Part shown: one piece after another, positions 1-12,904 of the stretch | Position numbering within the stretch: the first letter of the stretch is position 1 | How the letters are laid out: every line of letters starts with the position of its first letter | Assembly: GCA_028829895.1 (NCBI GenBank) | Contig: CM054181.1 | Location: forward strand, 31,143,357 to 31,207,356 | Reading direction: 5' to 3' | Length of the DNA stretch: 64,000 nucleotides | Origin: Sinotaia quadrata | Taxonomy: Eukaryota > Mollusca > Gastropoda > Architaenioglossa > Viviparidae | Program-made: the position numbers and the translations under genes | Notes under the pieces: model-generated | The model's input: only the letters and a program-made list of their open reading frames with translations | Database searches by the model: none | Told to the model about the DNA's origin: nothing

Positions 1-740
1 CATCGTGCAGCGAATTCTTACCTTCATTTAGATCCGTCCTGAATTTCGTCTTTTGAAGTTAAATTTATTTGTGTTCATTTTAGTGAGTTGTCGTTCGTGG
101 TGTGTTGACGGCGATCACTTGTGTTTACGCATAGAAGATGATAATTATAAAATGACGCTGACAGACATTGTACCTTCAGCCCAACTCGTCCTCACGTCAT
201 TAAAATTGCCCACAGAAGAATATTGGTTTTTTTTTGTTTATCAGATTAAAATTGAGTTAGATTGATCTTATTAATCGAAAACCGTTGACCTGATAGGACC
301 TTGAGAGTCATAATTCTTGCATTTAATTTATAATTCGATAGTTCTGTGTTATGTGAAAGTGTCGTTTCTGAATTCTTTTTGAGATTTCATATTTTTGTCA
401 TGCCATCGATATCTCCAATCAGAGGTTCTTTTCTTTTCTGTGAAAGTGTCTTCTCGTCTGTAGCCTTGCAAACGATCTATTCTTAGGAGTGGTGGCGAAC
501 TCGGACACCTGAAATAATTTATGCTGTTGAAAGTTGAATACCTGTACAACCTATTTCATTAGCAAGTTTTCCTTCAAAGTTTCCACTCGATTCAAAATTA
601 TTGTATGTTTGGCTTGATTTCTTTCCTTTTAGTTTCAAGGCCGATTGAACTCTATGAAGGAACATGTCCTTTCAGGTATTACTTATGATGAAGTGTGCAA
701 GATTTGATTGCTGTTTCTATTGATGCATAACATTCTTGCT
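1..740. other. unannotated AT-rich sequence
   Basis: Two short open frames (53-265 on +, 349-549 on -) match nothing I recognise. No repeats or RNA genes seen. Confidence 0.5.
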
Positions 741-889
741 TTGTGAATTAAGGTGAAGCCGACATAAAACAGCCTGCTCACTTTATTGCTGTGTGGCGAG
801 GCCGATATGAAATGCCTGTTCACTTTATTGCTGTGTGGCGAGGAGCGCGGCATAATAGAACTGAAAAATTTAATAATGTGTGATTACAT

Positions 890-1400
890 AACATGTGTGG
901 CATTAAACACTCTCACACTTTATGATTGTGAGGAGTGGGATTAATCGTTTGCAACCCCATTGATGGTGGTGAGTGGTGAGTGGCATTATAGCACACGCAC
1001 GATTTTTGATGGTGAGTAGAGATATTAAAACATACGAATGGCCTTTAACGGTGAGGACTGGCATTAAAATGCGCCCATCGTATTGATGGAGACGAGTGGC
1101 GTTAACGCACTGCAAGTTTTTTGTTGGTGACGAGTGACATTAAAAACGCGCGCACATTTGTTGATGGTGAGGAGTGACATTAAAACGTTCGAACTTGCGT
1201 GATTGCGACGATTGAAATAGAAAACATCTGTAAGGTTCCTGATGGTGGTGAGTGACATTAAACGCTGCAAACTTATTTATGGAGAATTCTCTTTCTTTAT
1301 GATGGTGAGAAATAGCATTAAAGCGTTTAATCACAAGTTTAAATGATCGTGAATTTTAAACGTTCACAAACTTCGTGATGATGAGAAATGGTATGAGACA
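890..1400. repeat. degenerate minisatellite (GATGGTGAGNAGTGNCATTAAA words)
   Basis: Around eight diverged copies of a ~50-65-bp unit share GATGGTGAG and AGTGACATTAAA. Overlapping minus-strand open frames here are by-products of the repeat. Confidence 0.75.
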
Positions 1401-1404
1401 TTCG

Positions 1405-1495
1405 CATTTTATTGACTTTACTGATTGCAATGCTCAAAACAAGCATTTTATTGACTTTACTGACTTTATTGACTTTACTGACCTTATTGACTTAA
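1405..1495. repeat. short tandem repeat TTTATTGACTTTACTGAC
   Basis: Variants of an ~18-bp or 9-bp unit (TTATTGACT/TTTACTGAC) are repeated several times. Confidence 0.65.
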
Positions 1496-2024
1496 AGGCT
1501 GCAATACTCAGAACAAACGTTTGCAACCTTGTTCAGTTTCTGATTGCAATGCGCAAAACAAATGTTCACATCCTTATCTGCTTAAATTTTTTCAATATAA
1601 GGAAATATAAGATAAACGTGTGACGGTCGTGTGTTTTTGACGGCATTACCTACAGGTGCCTTTGCCGTGGCGTAGCAAGTTCTGTTTTGACCCTTGCACA
1701 GAACTTCGGTGGTGGACCCTTTCGAAAAACACATGTATAGACTCCACTCGCTGCCAGCTCTGACCGCCAGGGTCCGGTCGGGGCCCCTGTGCTTTGCACA
1801 TCTGGAATAGTCCTTTGTTACGCTCTGAGCCTTTATATTACAAATTAAGTTGTGACCCTTGTAAAGAAATGTCCCCCCCCTTTTTTTGTTGTTGTTGTTG
1901 TTGTTTTTTTGTGTGTGTTTAAGATAAAAGAGAAGTCCTTCTCTTAAAAGGGAAACTGACAATTTAGTACAAACTAGAAGGAATATATAACACAGTTCAA
2001 ACATTCAGTAAAAATGTATATGGA

Positions 2025-2025
<1 letters not shown>

Positions 2026-2089
<64 letters not shown>
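2026..2089. repeat. (AC)n microsatellite
   Basis: About 32 uninterrupted AC units. Confidence 0.98.
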
Positions 2090-2090
<1 letters not shown>

Positions 2091-3477
2091 CAGGAACGCA
2101 AATAATCAATAGAAATCAGTGTAAAGAGATCATCGAAACACACACATGCTTTATTTACCGAGCATTCAGAATGCAAATCAACTATTAAATATCAAAATAC
2201 AATCAGTAGGAAGCTATAACAAATTACAAACGGCTTTCAGGAATTTATTATATATGTGTGTTTGTGTGTGCGTGCGCGCAATACAAGTAGGCGGTCGGAA
2301 CAGTGAAATGAAAAAGAATAGAAAATATAAATTTCAAAAGTACGGCCTTGATACTTGTATAAAGCAAGTTTTTTAAAATTTAATCAAATCGTTACTGTGT
2401 AACAAGAATGTGCAGGATAGTTTTCACACACTCACCCCCCACCCCCCAACGATGTCATGAAATGAAATTGAATAATCTTGCGGGTTTGTTTTAATTAAAC
2501 GGAACTTTAACGTTGTAATTCACTGGAGATCGTCACTTGCTGTGTTGTGGATAACGCGTTTAGTATTGATACACTAATTACATGTATTACTTTTCCCCCC
2601 CATACCTTTAGAATACGTACTTAGAAGTCACGATATTTTGTGACTTTCTGCCCTAATTCTCAGGTGGAATAATTTTATTATTATTGTCTGCACGGTGTAT
2701 GAAATTTAATATATATATATATATTTCATTTAACTTCTAAACGACTATAAAGTCCGACAGATTTATTTCCGTGTATTTTATTTTAACTTCTAGTTGTAAA
2801 CGGCAACAAACAAAGTTCAGTCTTTTAATATAAGATTTTTTTGATTTTTTTTTAACTATCGTCATTCTGTATACGAAAGCAAGTATTTTGACTTGCCTAA
2901 CAAGGAGAAGTAGAGAAAGGTTATGTTTCATTTGGAATTATTTATTGTTTAAAAATCTACTTAATTAATTATTCTGTAAAAATAAACAGGAATAAGTGAC
3001 GAGTAAGAAAAATATAATTTTCGTTAAAGTTTATTTATTTTAAAGGAGCGCAAGCAAAAAAATAAATAATAAAACGTTTCTCAAGCTGACAACGGTTGTT
3101 TCCTCCCCCGCCAAAATACAAAACCACGTGTCCTGCTCATGCTGTGGAGAAAAAAAATATTTTAAGTTACTTCAAACTGTTGGTAGCTTAGACCAGATCA
3201 TATAGTCCATATTCTCCTTCCTTCCCCCGTTTCCCTCACCCGCTCCAATTTGGTGACGCAATACGCAACTATGACGGGAGGGCGAAGAAGGCAATGCGAA
3301 TATCTCCACTTGAAGCCGGATCTTACCTGATTCATATTCCAACATTCATCCATCATCTTTAGTTTTCGGTAACGAAAGAAGTACGTGAACATTCCATCAT
3401 TGAAAGTGACATCGCTCGCTTGTGATTCCAGTTACGATGAAGATGTTAAAATGTTCATGAAAGCCATGACGTAAATT
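2090..3477. other. unannotated AT-rich sequence
   Basis: Holds short poly-C, poly-A and AT runs only. No supported gene or interspersed repeat. Confidence 0.5.
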
Positions 3478-3735
3478 TTGACGAAAGTTATCACGCTAAT
3501 GTTGACAAAAGCTATTAAGCAAATGTTCATGAAGCCTATTTACGTAAATGTTGACGAAAGTTTTCACGCTAATGTTGACAAAAGCTATTACGCAAATGTT
3601 CATGAAACCTATTATGTAAATGTTGACGAAAGCTATTTCGCAAATGTTGAAGAAAGCTATTAGGCAAATGTTCATGAAATGTATTAAGCAAATGTTGACG
3701 AAGACTATTACGTAAACGTTGTCGAAGTCTATTAC
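3478..3735. repeat. degenerate ~26-bp minisatellite
   Basis: The unit is approximately AAATGTTGACGAAAGCTATTACGC, alternating with AAATGTTCATGAAACCTATT; about ten copies. Confidence 0.8.
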
Positions 3736-4199
3736 GCAGACCGACAATGCTATTTTTTGATTGTGAACTGGAAGGCTTGGCTGTGCGTGCGTTCGGTCAA
3801 AATAAGGAAAGGACATTTTACTTGTATTACTATTAGGTGGCATTGTGTTATGAATCCCAACGAGAAAACCGGTCTTTGTGCAATCTCGCTAACTGGGTAC
3901 AACTGTACAAATGATACTTTCTCCTAAGCACTCGTAAATGGAGACGAAATGAAAGGAAAAAAAATACCTTGATGCTTTTTTGTTATGTAATCTCTGTTTA
4001 TTGAGTGGGATTTGTATGCTTCTGCAAGAGAGACTCGAAATTAATATCTTGTAATTTTTAGTTTATTTCTCGTCGAACCTCTCCGGTTATGTAAACAATC
4101 CATTGTGCTCAGAACTAATTTGATACAAGATTGCTTTTTTCTCTCATGTGTAATTCAATTTCTTCTTAACAAAAGGAGAAGATGCAAGCAGTGAAAAGG

Positions 4200-4203
<4 letters not shown>

Positions 4204-4262
<59 letters not shown>
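4204..4262. repeat. (GA)n microsatellite
   Basis: About 29 GA units; minus-strand poly(Ser-Leu) open frames come from it. Confidence 0.98.
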
Positions 4263-4264
<2 letters not shown>

Positions 4265-4843
4265 TATACGAGGTGAGTGGTCGGTTGGAAAAGAGTGGGG
4301 GGGGGGAATGTAAGATAAATTGCAGTGGTCATTAATACTATTCATTAATGTATTTACAGCAAAACTATCCTTCATTTCTTTCAAAAGTCGAGCATGACTA
4401 TGTTCTGTGTATAAAGAACGATATTACGAGAATGCTTCCTAGTTGAAAAAAAATATCTGCTTGCTTTTAATAGAATATTGACATTTTCAACATCAGCTCT
4501 TGACAGTAATTTGAAACTGGAATTCTTTAATCCGAAAGTTGTAAGATAGTTAGATTAAGATATATTTATTGTATGTATGGATGCATTTACTTTTATTGTA
4601 CTTATTTTTTTCAGCATTACATAAAACAACATTACTTCCTTACAGTTTGGTACAGTATGACACACTAGCTAATACGCTCATTTGTTCGGGTTTATATATA
4701 TATTTATATTTCTAAAGGAAAATAACCACGTATTAAAAAATTGAGCGTCTTTGAATATTAAAAAGGAGCAATAAAAATATATTTCTTATCATTTAAACTG
4801 TTGCTTCATTCCAGAAATCGTAATTTATTTTCCCATCTTTTGT

Positions 4844-4850
<7 letters not shown>

Positions 4851-4874
<24 letters not shown>
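4851..4874. repeat. (TC)n microsatellite
   Basis: About 12 TC units after a C run. Confidence 0.95.
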
Positions 4875-4907
4875 CCATGTCTTTCATTATCTCTCACCTG
4901 TTTCACT

Positions 4908-5270
4908 GATAGACTGATTACTGTCTGCTCAGTGACTACCTACTGACAGGCTGATTACTGACTGCTCAGTGACTACCTACTGACAGGCTGATTACTGGCT
5001 GCTCAGTGACTACCTACTGGCAGGCTGATTACTGGCTGCTCAGTGACTACCTACTGATAGGCTGATTACCGGCTGCTCAGTGACTCCCCACTTGTGGGCT
5101 GATTACCCGCTGCTCAGTGACTACCTATTGTTAGGCTTATTGTCGTCTGATCAGTGAGGACCTTGTGATAGGCTGATTACAACCGGTTGTTCAGTCATTT
5201 CCTTTTGATAGGGTTATTACCGGCTTCTTAGTCATTACCCACTGAGAGGCTTATTTCTATTGCTGGGTCC
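4908..5270. repeat. 37-bp minisatellite
   Basis: The unit contains CTGCTCAGTGACTACCTACT and AGGCTGATTAC. About nine copies become more diverged toward the 3' end. Confidence 0.9.
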
Positions 5271-5421
5271 TTTATTCACTTACATGGGCCTGTTATCAAC
5301 TTCGGGGTCTATTCTGATACAGACCTGTTATTTACGCTCATGGGCCTATTACCGAATGATAAGGACCTTTGGTCTTGAATAAAAATGTTGAACCAGAATA
5401 TTCCTCTGCAATGTTTTATTC

Positions 5422-5424
<3 letters not shown>

Positions 5425-5474
<50 letters not shown>
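5425..5474. repeat. (AC)n microsatellite
   Basis: About 25 AC units, producing poly(His-Thr) and poly(Cys-Val) frames. Confidence 0.97.
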
Positions 5475-5478
<4 letters not shown>

Positions 5479-6739
5479 TACAGGCGCATGCAACCACAAA
5501 ATAGTAAAACCAACAAGAAGTAAGTGTTCTTGCTGCCAATTTACAACTATATTTGAACGTATAGTCACGTTTGTTTGCGTGTGTCAAATTTTGAGCTCTC
5601 TTTTTCCTAAAGTTTTGGAGAATAAGATTTATTTTCCCGGCCTACTTACTGTCAAGATTATTTTACGAAATTCATTTCATCACCGGGAACGAGTGCCCGA
5701 TGCCGGAGCGTAGTGATTGAAACATTAATTCCTCTCGGCATCTCTGCTTCTTCCTTCAGTCCGGTCTCCAGCGAAAGCAACTCATACTAGCTTTCTTATT
5801 TACAGAGAAATAGTTTTGACTTCAAACCGTACTATGTTACTAAATATCGATCACATACCAAGGAGATCCATCTTCCACGTCTGCTCGCCCAGGCCCCGAG
5901 GTGCTTCGCTAAAATCGAAGTGGGGAAAGAATCTAGGTCAAAAGGCGGAGATTAGTTAAAGGCATACAGGCAACCCGCGTATATGTTTCCCTTTAACTAT
6001 CGGATCGGGTTGTGGGGTCTGAAAAACAAAAGTGTTAAATTATTTTGAACATCAGTCCGAAAAGTATATTTCATTAGACTGTTCCTGCATCTTAAACGAA
6101 GGTATAAAACTCTTTTTTAAAAAAAAAACAATATTAGCTTTTGTTTCTGATTTCCAGCGGAAGTATAAAGCTGTAAACGTAGTCATGTGTTTGCTGCTCT
6201 TAATTTAAAAATATCACTTTGGGTTTTATGATAAAATAAAGAGTGAGATACGCGGTTTTTTTTTATTTAATATTTTAGGCTCAGAAACCCTAAGTATTAT
6301 TTTAAATACTTGTTATTAAAGAAAATGAAAGTTCTTATCTTCAAAATAGAATGGCGTTTCACTTTCATTTTTTCCTCTTTTTCTTTCGCACTCGCAGGCA
6401 CACGATTCGTTGTGGGGCACTTGGTATTTTCAGAATGTTATTGTGGCAAAATTATTCATTTGTTCTCAGTATAGCCTGAGCTTACGTCATATCGTATCTC
6501 TTAAGTGGAGATATTTACATCTCATTTATGCACTTTCAGTCGGGTGCATTTTTAAAGTGGGTAAACAATCTCGAAATCCTGGAGAAGAAACAGTTCAAGG
6601 TGCGCTAATTTATTCAAGAATGATAATTATATTTTAATAATATTTATTAAATGATGAAACACGATTGACAGCATGCAGTTAATTCCATTCATACTCTATT
6701 CGAATTTCATGTGAATTATGGGATATTCGGAGGCAGTGA
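5475..6739. other. unannotated sequence with two small hairpins
   Basis: TAGTTAAAGG at 5953-5962 is perfectly inverted at 5990-5999. A second, imperfect hairpin is CCCC...CTTCG/CGAAG.GGGG near 5894-5926. Otherwise nothing recognised. Confidence 0.45.
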
Positions 6740-7090
6740 AATAATTTGTAGTCTGATCTATGCAGTGCTGAAAAAATAATTTGTAGTTTGATCTATTCAG
6801 TGCTGAAAAAATTTGTAATCTGATCTACGCAGTGCTGAAAAAATAATTTGTAGTCTGATCTACGCAGTACTGAAAAAATAATTTGCAGTCTGATCTACGT
6901 AGTGCTGAAAAAATAATTTGTAGTCTGATTTACGCAATGCTGAAAAAATAATTTGTAGTCTGATCTACGCAGTACTGAAAAAATAATTTGTAGTCTGATC
7001 TACGCAATGCTGAACTAATTTGTAGTCTGATCTACGCAGTGCTAAACTAATTTGTAGTCAGATCTAAGTAGTGCTGCAATAATTTATAGT
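6740..7090. repeat. ~36-bp minisatellite
   Basis: The unit contains AATTTGTAGTCTGATCTACG and CAGTGCTGAAAAAAT. About nine copies, with shorter units at the 3' end. Confidence 0.92.
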
Positions 7091-8035
7091 CTAATGACTC
7101 TAATCTATGGAATGCTGACATTTTATAATTAATATCAGTAAGAAGCTGATGATAGCTCATTACATATAAATATTTTCTTTGGTTCTCGTACGTGTATAAC
7201 CCCTTTATGGATAACTGTGAAGTGATAACATAATGATAACACCGTCTTCGGTTTGCCACGAGTAAATTTGAAAGGAAGCTAGAAAATTTTGAAACCATTT
7301 TTGTCCAAAATGCGAAAGAATAAAGGACAATCGACCAGGACGGCATGCATGAGGTTAATTAAATTTATTCTTAGTGTCTTTATAATGGCGTGTGAATTAA
7401 GTATGATCCAGTAAACGTTTTTCTACGATGGTTGAATTATAGAAAAACGTTGTTGTAAACATCATCGTGCTGTTATTTTACTTAACTGAAGAATTTTCTC
7501 GTTAATGTCTCTCTGCAATCGTTAATCTAAAACTCACTCCATTATTTATTCCCTGTACAAAATGAACCGGGTAAAATTATTTATACTCTACTTATGCAAC
7601 AGTTTAGAATTATTACTTGTATACTTTATATTCTAGTAATATATATATATATATATCACCTGTGAAGTGATGTGTTACTGTAACGCTAGCTGTAAAGTAC
7701 TGAAACTTGTACCGCTACGAGTTCTTTTACTACTTGAAATTTCATGTACATTTGTTTACTGTCATTTTACATTAATTTAAACTGATAATTAATTCAATTT
7801 CCTGTTATATCAAATGCGATAGTTACTATAGATTTTTTTTAGGAAGCAGACTAGGGACTCGATTTAAAAAAAAAAAATTTATTAAGTTGCGTCCTATTTC
7901 AAGCTCACCATAGCTTAGTTCTATTTCATATGATTACTGTATCTTGTAATGCTAATGCTACGCACTTTCTTGCTGTATCTCGTGCTAGTGTAACTTTAAA
8001 TATTTCTTCCCATTATGCGTACTAGCATACATGTA
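7091..8035. other. unannotated AT-rich sequence
   Basis: No repeat array or gene seen. A 99-codon minus-strand frame (7047-7346) starts within the repeat and is not recognisable. Confidence 0.5.
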
Positions 8036-8120
8036 GTTAAGGCCCGGTGGCGTGCTATAGTTAAGGCCGAGTGGCATGCTATAGTTAAGGCCGAGTGGCG
8101 TGCTATCATACATGCAGTTA
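8036..8120. repeat. 24-bp minisatellite
   Basis: Three to four copies of a unit containing GTTAAGGCCGAGTGGCGTGC. Confidence 0.88.
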
Positions 8121-8854
8121 AGGCAGAGTAACGTCGAGTGCTGGTGTCGTTTTGCCTTCATTTAAAAAACAAAATGGTTTCTGCTAGTTATAATTAACTT
8201 GATACTGTAAAGAATACTGCTATTGCCTGGCGAATTAATTCCGTATTCCAGCGATTGAAGCTATGCACTTATTGAACACGACCCGGTGAAATAAATTATT
8301 TTCTTGAATCTAATGCCCTACTGTACCGTTTTGCTAAATTCTTAATTAATTAGACTAATGCTTCTCTAGCGGTAAATTCATTGTTTAATGAGAATCACTG
8401 GAGTGTAACAAGATGAATTTTTCAACATTGAAACCGAAAAAAGATTGATGTGATATATTTACACACGCGCACGCACGCAAAGCAACTAGGTTTAGTAAGT
8501 AGTTCTGCTTCGTCTTTGCGGTGAACATAGCAGCTATTCTGAAAGAATATCAGCTTATAGTAAGTGCCTATTTGCTTTGTCCTGTATTTGTCGCCCTTGT
8601 CCACTTTGCTGCCCGAATTGTCTGAAACACAACGACAAGTGAGCCTATTTCTGTCTGCGTGTCATCACCGTCATTCTCTTATTACATCGAAGATGGCTGA
8701 AAAACTCGGCTTCTCATCTCTGCACATACTATCGTTCTAGTGCCCATTTGCGATTTCTCTCCTTTCCCTTCTCTTTCCCCGCCCCTCCCCCAATTGTGTT
8801 TAGCCCACCCTTTTGAATAAGAAATCTTGTTTACTAAAACATGACTGTACGAAT

Positions 8855-9030
8855 ATGGTGACTGTAAAAGCATGCTGGTGACTAAGGTGCCTGTAAAAGC
8901 ATGCTTAAGTGACCTAAGTGGGCTGTAAAAGTATGCTGGTGACTAAGGTGCCTGTAAAAGTATGCTGGTGACTAAGGTGCCTGTAAAAGTATGCTGGTGA
9001 CTAAGGTGCCTGTAAAAGCATGCTTAATTA
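8855..9030. repeat. 29-bp minisatellite
   Basis: About six copies of a unit built on TGCTGGTGACTAAGGTGCCT and GTAAAAGTA. Confidence 0.9.
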
Positions 9031-10220
9031 AGCAACTATCAAGCGGAAGTTAAATCATTACACACACCATGTTGTTGGAGGGCCCGTGTCTCAACAGAAT
9101 ATTAGTTTAAACTATATCAACAGAGAATGGTCAAAATTTTCGTGGAATTAGCCTGCTATCCATGGGTCTTCGACTGTAGATAATGAAATTAAGTATATAG
9201 GAATATTAATTGTTATATCCTTACCATTGCTGTATATTTTATAACGTCTTCTCGGTGGCACTTTATACTGTCAGAACATAATTTTCAAAGGTCGACGTAT
9301 GGTCTGAGAGTCTCGGTTCCATATTTGGGTGACAAAGAAAACATCTTAAGACTTCCATTGAAAATTATGTTAGAATTTAAATATTTTCATTCTGGTAAGA
9401 CTTCTTTTTTGGTGGTGGTTGGGGGGAAAGTGTTTTATGTATAGTCATTCTAAATATGACTCATTTTAATGTGGATTTTAAAAAATGGAGAAAAATGAAA
9501 ATTGAATGTGATCTGGTAGTTGTGGTTTTGGTTTTATGCAACGCGTTGCATTTCATGAATCTTTGGCACTGATCCAAATGTTAATTACAAATAAAATTAA
9601 ACTGTAGAAACGTTATCATCTGCTCGTTTCTCTTATTCCTGCAAAACAAGTATATGTGATCCTCAGAAAAATATATACTTTTATAAAATCAGTATTATAT
9701 ATATTGAGTTTATGCATTTTAATTTTTAACATAAAGTCAGAACTTTAAAACGATTATTATTGTTGTTTTACATAAGCCTTTGTTTAAAGACATGTCCTAT
9801 TTCTCAATACATTTGAAAATTATATACTTTTAGGTTCATTCGGCATTCGACATTGACAATTCTCTTTCGTCCACGCGTGTATTGAAATTAGAATATGACA
9901 ACTCTCAACAAGAAATGATATTCACAACTGTCAGGAAGAAAATGATTAAGAAGGGAATCGCCTCTTTTAAAAGCAAAATGCACTTTTTAAAACATACGTA
10001 TGTTCTCTCTGCTCTGTCTTTAGATAGAACGCAGCAGTTTAGATACAACCTGCCATTTGAGAAAACGTGTAGAACTCACCGTCCAAAAAACATAACTTGG
10101 TCTTTACAACACAAAGCGCTGTTTAAAAGAGTATATATAAAACTGAATATTCATGATGAGAAATAATGTGTAATTTAATATAAAACTCTTTATTTAAGAC
10201 AGTCCGTGCAATTTTAAAAT
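9031..10220. other. unannotated sequence
   Basis: A 94-codon + strand frame (9882-10166) is Lys/Leu-rich and matches no family I know; it ends just before the 35-bp array. I do not call it a gene. Confidence 0.5.
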
Positions 10221-10868
10221 GAACTCATTATTTAAGACAGCATGAAAATGAAATAGAACTCATTATTTAAGACAGCATGAAAATGAAATAGAACTCATTA
10301 TTTAAGACAGCATGAAAATGAAATAGAACTCATTATTTAAGACAGCATGAAAATGAAATAGAACTCATTATTTAAGACAGCATGAAAATGAAATAGAACT
10401 CATTATTTAAGACAGCATGAAAATGAAATAGAACTCATTATTTAAGACAGCATGAAAATGAAATAGAACTCATTATTTAAGACAGCATGAAAATGAAATA
10501 GAACTCATTATTTAAGACAGCATGAAAATGAAATAGAACTCATTATTTAAGACAGCATGAAAATGAAATAGAACTCATTATTTAAGACAGCATGAAAATG
10601 AAATAGAACTCATTATTTAAGACAGCATGAAAATGAAATAGAACTCATTATTTAAGACAACATGAAAATGAAATAGAACTCATTATTTAAGACAGCATGA
10701 AAATGAAATAGAACTCATTATTTAAGACAGCATGAAAATGAAATAGAACTCATTATTTAAGACAGCTTGAAAATGAAATAGAACTCATTATTTAAGACAG
10801 CATGAAAATGAAATAGAACTCATTATTTAAGACAGCATGAAAATGAAATAGAATTCATTATTTAAGAT
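10221..10868. repeat. highly uniform 35-bp tandem array (about 18.5 copies)
   Basis: The unit starts GAACTCATTATTTAAGACAG and continues CATGAAAATGAAATA. Copies at 10221, 10256, 10291 and onward are nearly identical, with single changes near 10660 (CAACATG), 10767 (CTTGAAA) and 10852 (GAATTC). Uniformity implies recent expansion or conversion. There are no spacers, so it is not a CRISPR array. Confidence 0.98.
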
Positions 10869-11099
10869 CAGCGTGAAATTTAAAATGGAACTCGTTGTTT
10901 AAGACAGTTTCTGCTATTCAAAACAGAATGCTATTTTTAATTAATTTTTTTGTGTAGATAGTTCAATGCATTATTTGAGACCCATGTACTGTAAGCATGC
11001 ATTATTTTATACATAATGCACTATTTGAGAGAGATGTGTTGTTTGAAACAACATGACTTTTAAAAAATACACGCCTTTTAAAAGTAACAGTATACTATT

Positions 11100-11580
11100 T
11101 TCATTTGAAAATGTTATTTAAAACAGACCGCGCTATTTAAAACACGCCGCACTGTTTGAAACAGAAAATGCTGTTTAAAACACGCCACACTGTTTGAAAC
11201 AGAAAGTGCTGTTTAAAACACGCCACACTGTTTGAAACAGAAGTGCTGTTTGAAACACACCACACTGTTTGAAACAGAAAGTGCTGTTTAAAACACGCCA
11301 CACTGTTTGAAACAGAAGTGCTGTTTGAAACACACCACACTGTTTGAAACAGAAAGTGCTGTTTGAAACACACCACACTGTTTGAAACAGAAAGTGCTGT
11401 TTGATATACACCACACCGTTTGAAAAAGAAAGTGCTGTTTAAAACATAACTCACTCATAAAACAGAAAGTGCTGGTTTAAAACATAACGCACTCATCAAA
11501 CAAAAAGTGTTGTTTAAAACACACTAATGAAACAGAAAGTGCTGTTTAAAACATAACGCACTCATCAAACAGAACTCAGT
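11100..11580. repeat. 37/38-bp minisatellite
   Basis: The unit contains GTGCTGTTTAAAACACGCCA and CACTGTTTGAAACAGAAA. About eleven copies alternate between 37 and 38 bp and decay into an ACATAACGCACTCAT variant at the 3' end. The 105- and 79-residue minus-strand frames are by-products. Confidence 0.93.
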
Positions 11581-11689
11581 ATTTGCTGCACAATGTGGCT
11601 TGTCAATCAGATCACAGTTTATCACAGAACTGGTTATATGAGGCAAAATACATTATTCTAATTAGTACAAGATATTTTGAAAAGAAAAC

Positions 11690-12850
11690 GTTACTTACGA
11701 CCAAATTTGCTATTAAAACCGGCTGCGTTACTTAATGGTGATATTTAAGCCTTAATGCACTATTTAAATCGACTCATTGTTTAACACACGTTACACTGTA
11801 AACCTGCATGCTTTGTTGAAGACAGCTCACTGTTTTAACACAGAGCGCCTTATGCGCCTGCAACGCGCTAATTCAAAATGCATTAAGACCAAAAGAGATA
11901 TTTATATTTAAGATGGCGCGCTGTTCAAAGCAATGCGTTACTTAAGAGGCAACACACTATTTAAGATATCGCACTATTTAGAACAGTGCGCAATATTTAA
12001 GATTTAATTTGCTTGGTTAGCTCACTATTTAGAACAGCGCGCAATATTTAAGATATAATTTGCTTGGTTAGCGCTCTAATTAGAACAGAACGCAATATTA
12101 AATATAATCTTACCTTGGTTAGTTCACTATTTAGAACAGTGCGCAATATATAAGACGTACTTAACTTTATTAGCTCACTAGTTAGAATAGTAAGCATTAT
12201 TTCATATTTAATTTGTTTGAATATCGCGCTATTTAAAACGGAACGAAATATTTAATCGATAATTTGCTGGAATAACGCAGCACACTTTTTTTTTAAAAAC
12301 GGAATTTGCCATTGAAGAATAGATTCAGTCTCAGATTAAACCTGCCATGTAAGACAGACAAAATTAATAATTTATTATAATTCTTTTTAAATCAGCTCTA
12401 TTTAAGACACGACACGTACACTTTAAAAAGAGATGCTAGTTAAAAACATTCTCAATTTAAGATATATGTAGTTACAAGAGAACGCTTCTTAAGATAGCGC
12501 TCCCTGTACAGAGCAAACACATTTCTTAAGATAAAACACTTCTTCTAAAAGAAAATGTCTACTTGGCGCTGTGTTAAGATATTTTGTGTATAAAACAGAT
12601 CACACTTTAAAACAGACAGAACTAAAGCTAAGACGGACCGTGTTATTTAAGACAGGTCTCTGTATGACAGTGAAATGTGATACAAAAATGTTTTTAAGAC
12701 ATATATATATATAATGAATGCATTTAAGACAGATCACTACGCAACAGTGAAATGTGCTACTTGTTTTTTGTGTTAAGACAGGTCACTACATAACAATGAA
12801 ATGTGCTGTTTAAGACACAGTACCTAATCTAAGATGAAAATGCGCTTTTT
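11690..12850. repeat. degenerate TTTAAGACA-type repeat field
   Basis: Words such as CTATTTAAGAC, GCGCAATATTTAAGAT and TTAGAACAG recur at irregular 30-65-bp spacing. They resemble the arrays on both sides. Confidence 0.7.
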
Positions 12851-12904
12851 CTGATAAATTCTTTTTTAAACTTAGCATTCTTTTCAAAACACGCTGCTTC
12901 TTAG

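Noticed and set aside
1582..2004. 140-codon minus-strand frame
   Set aside because: It is the longest open frame but contains translated poly-A and GTT repeats, with no recognisable domain or supporting splice structure.
4908..5270. Repeated CTACCTACT in the 37-bp array as let-7 or precursor-like sites
   Set aside because: CTACCTAC lacks the last seed bases (CTACCTCA needed), and the array lies in presumed intron.
9882..10166. 94-codon + strand frame
   Set aside because: Lys/Leu-rich AT-driven composition, no family resemblance, and it lies in presumed intron.
10221..10868. CRISPR-like regular repeats
   Set aside because: The 35-bp units are head to tail with no spacers, and the genome is animal with introns.
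11137..11454. 105- and 79-codon minus-strand frames
   Set aside because: They run through a 37/38-bp minisatellite and translate the repeat; no family resemblance.
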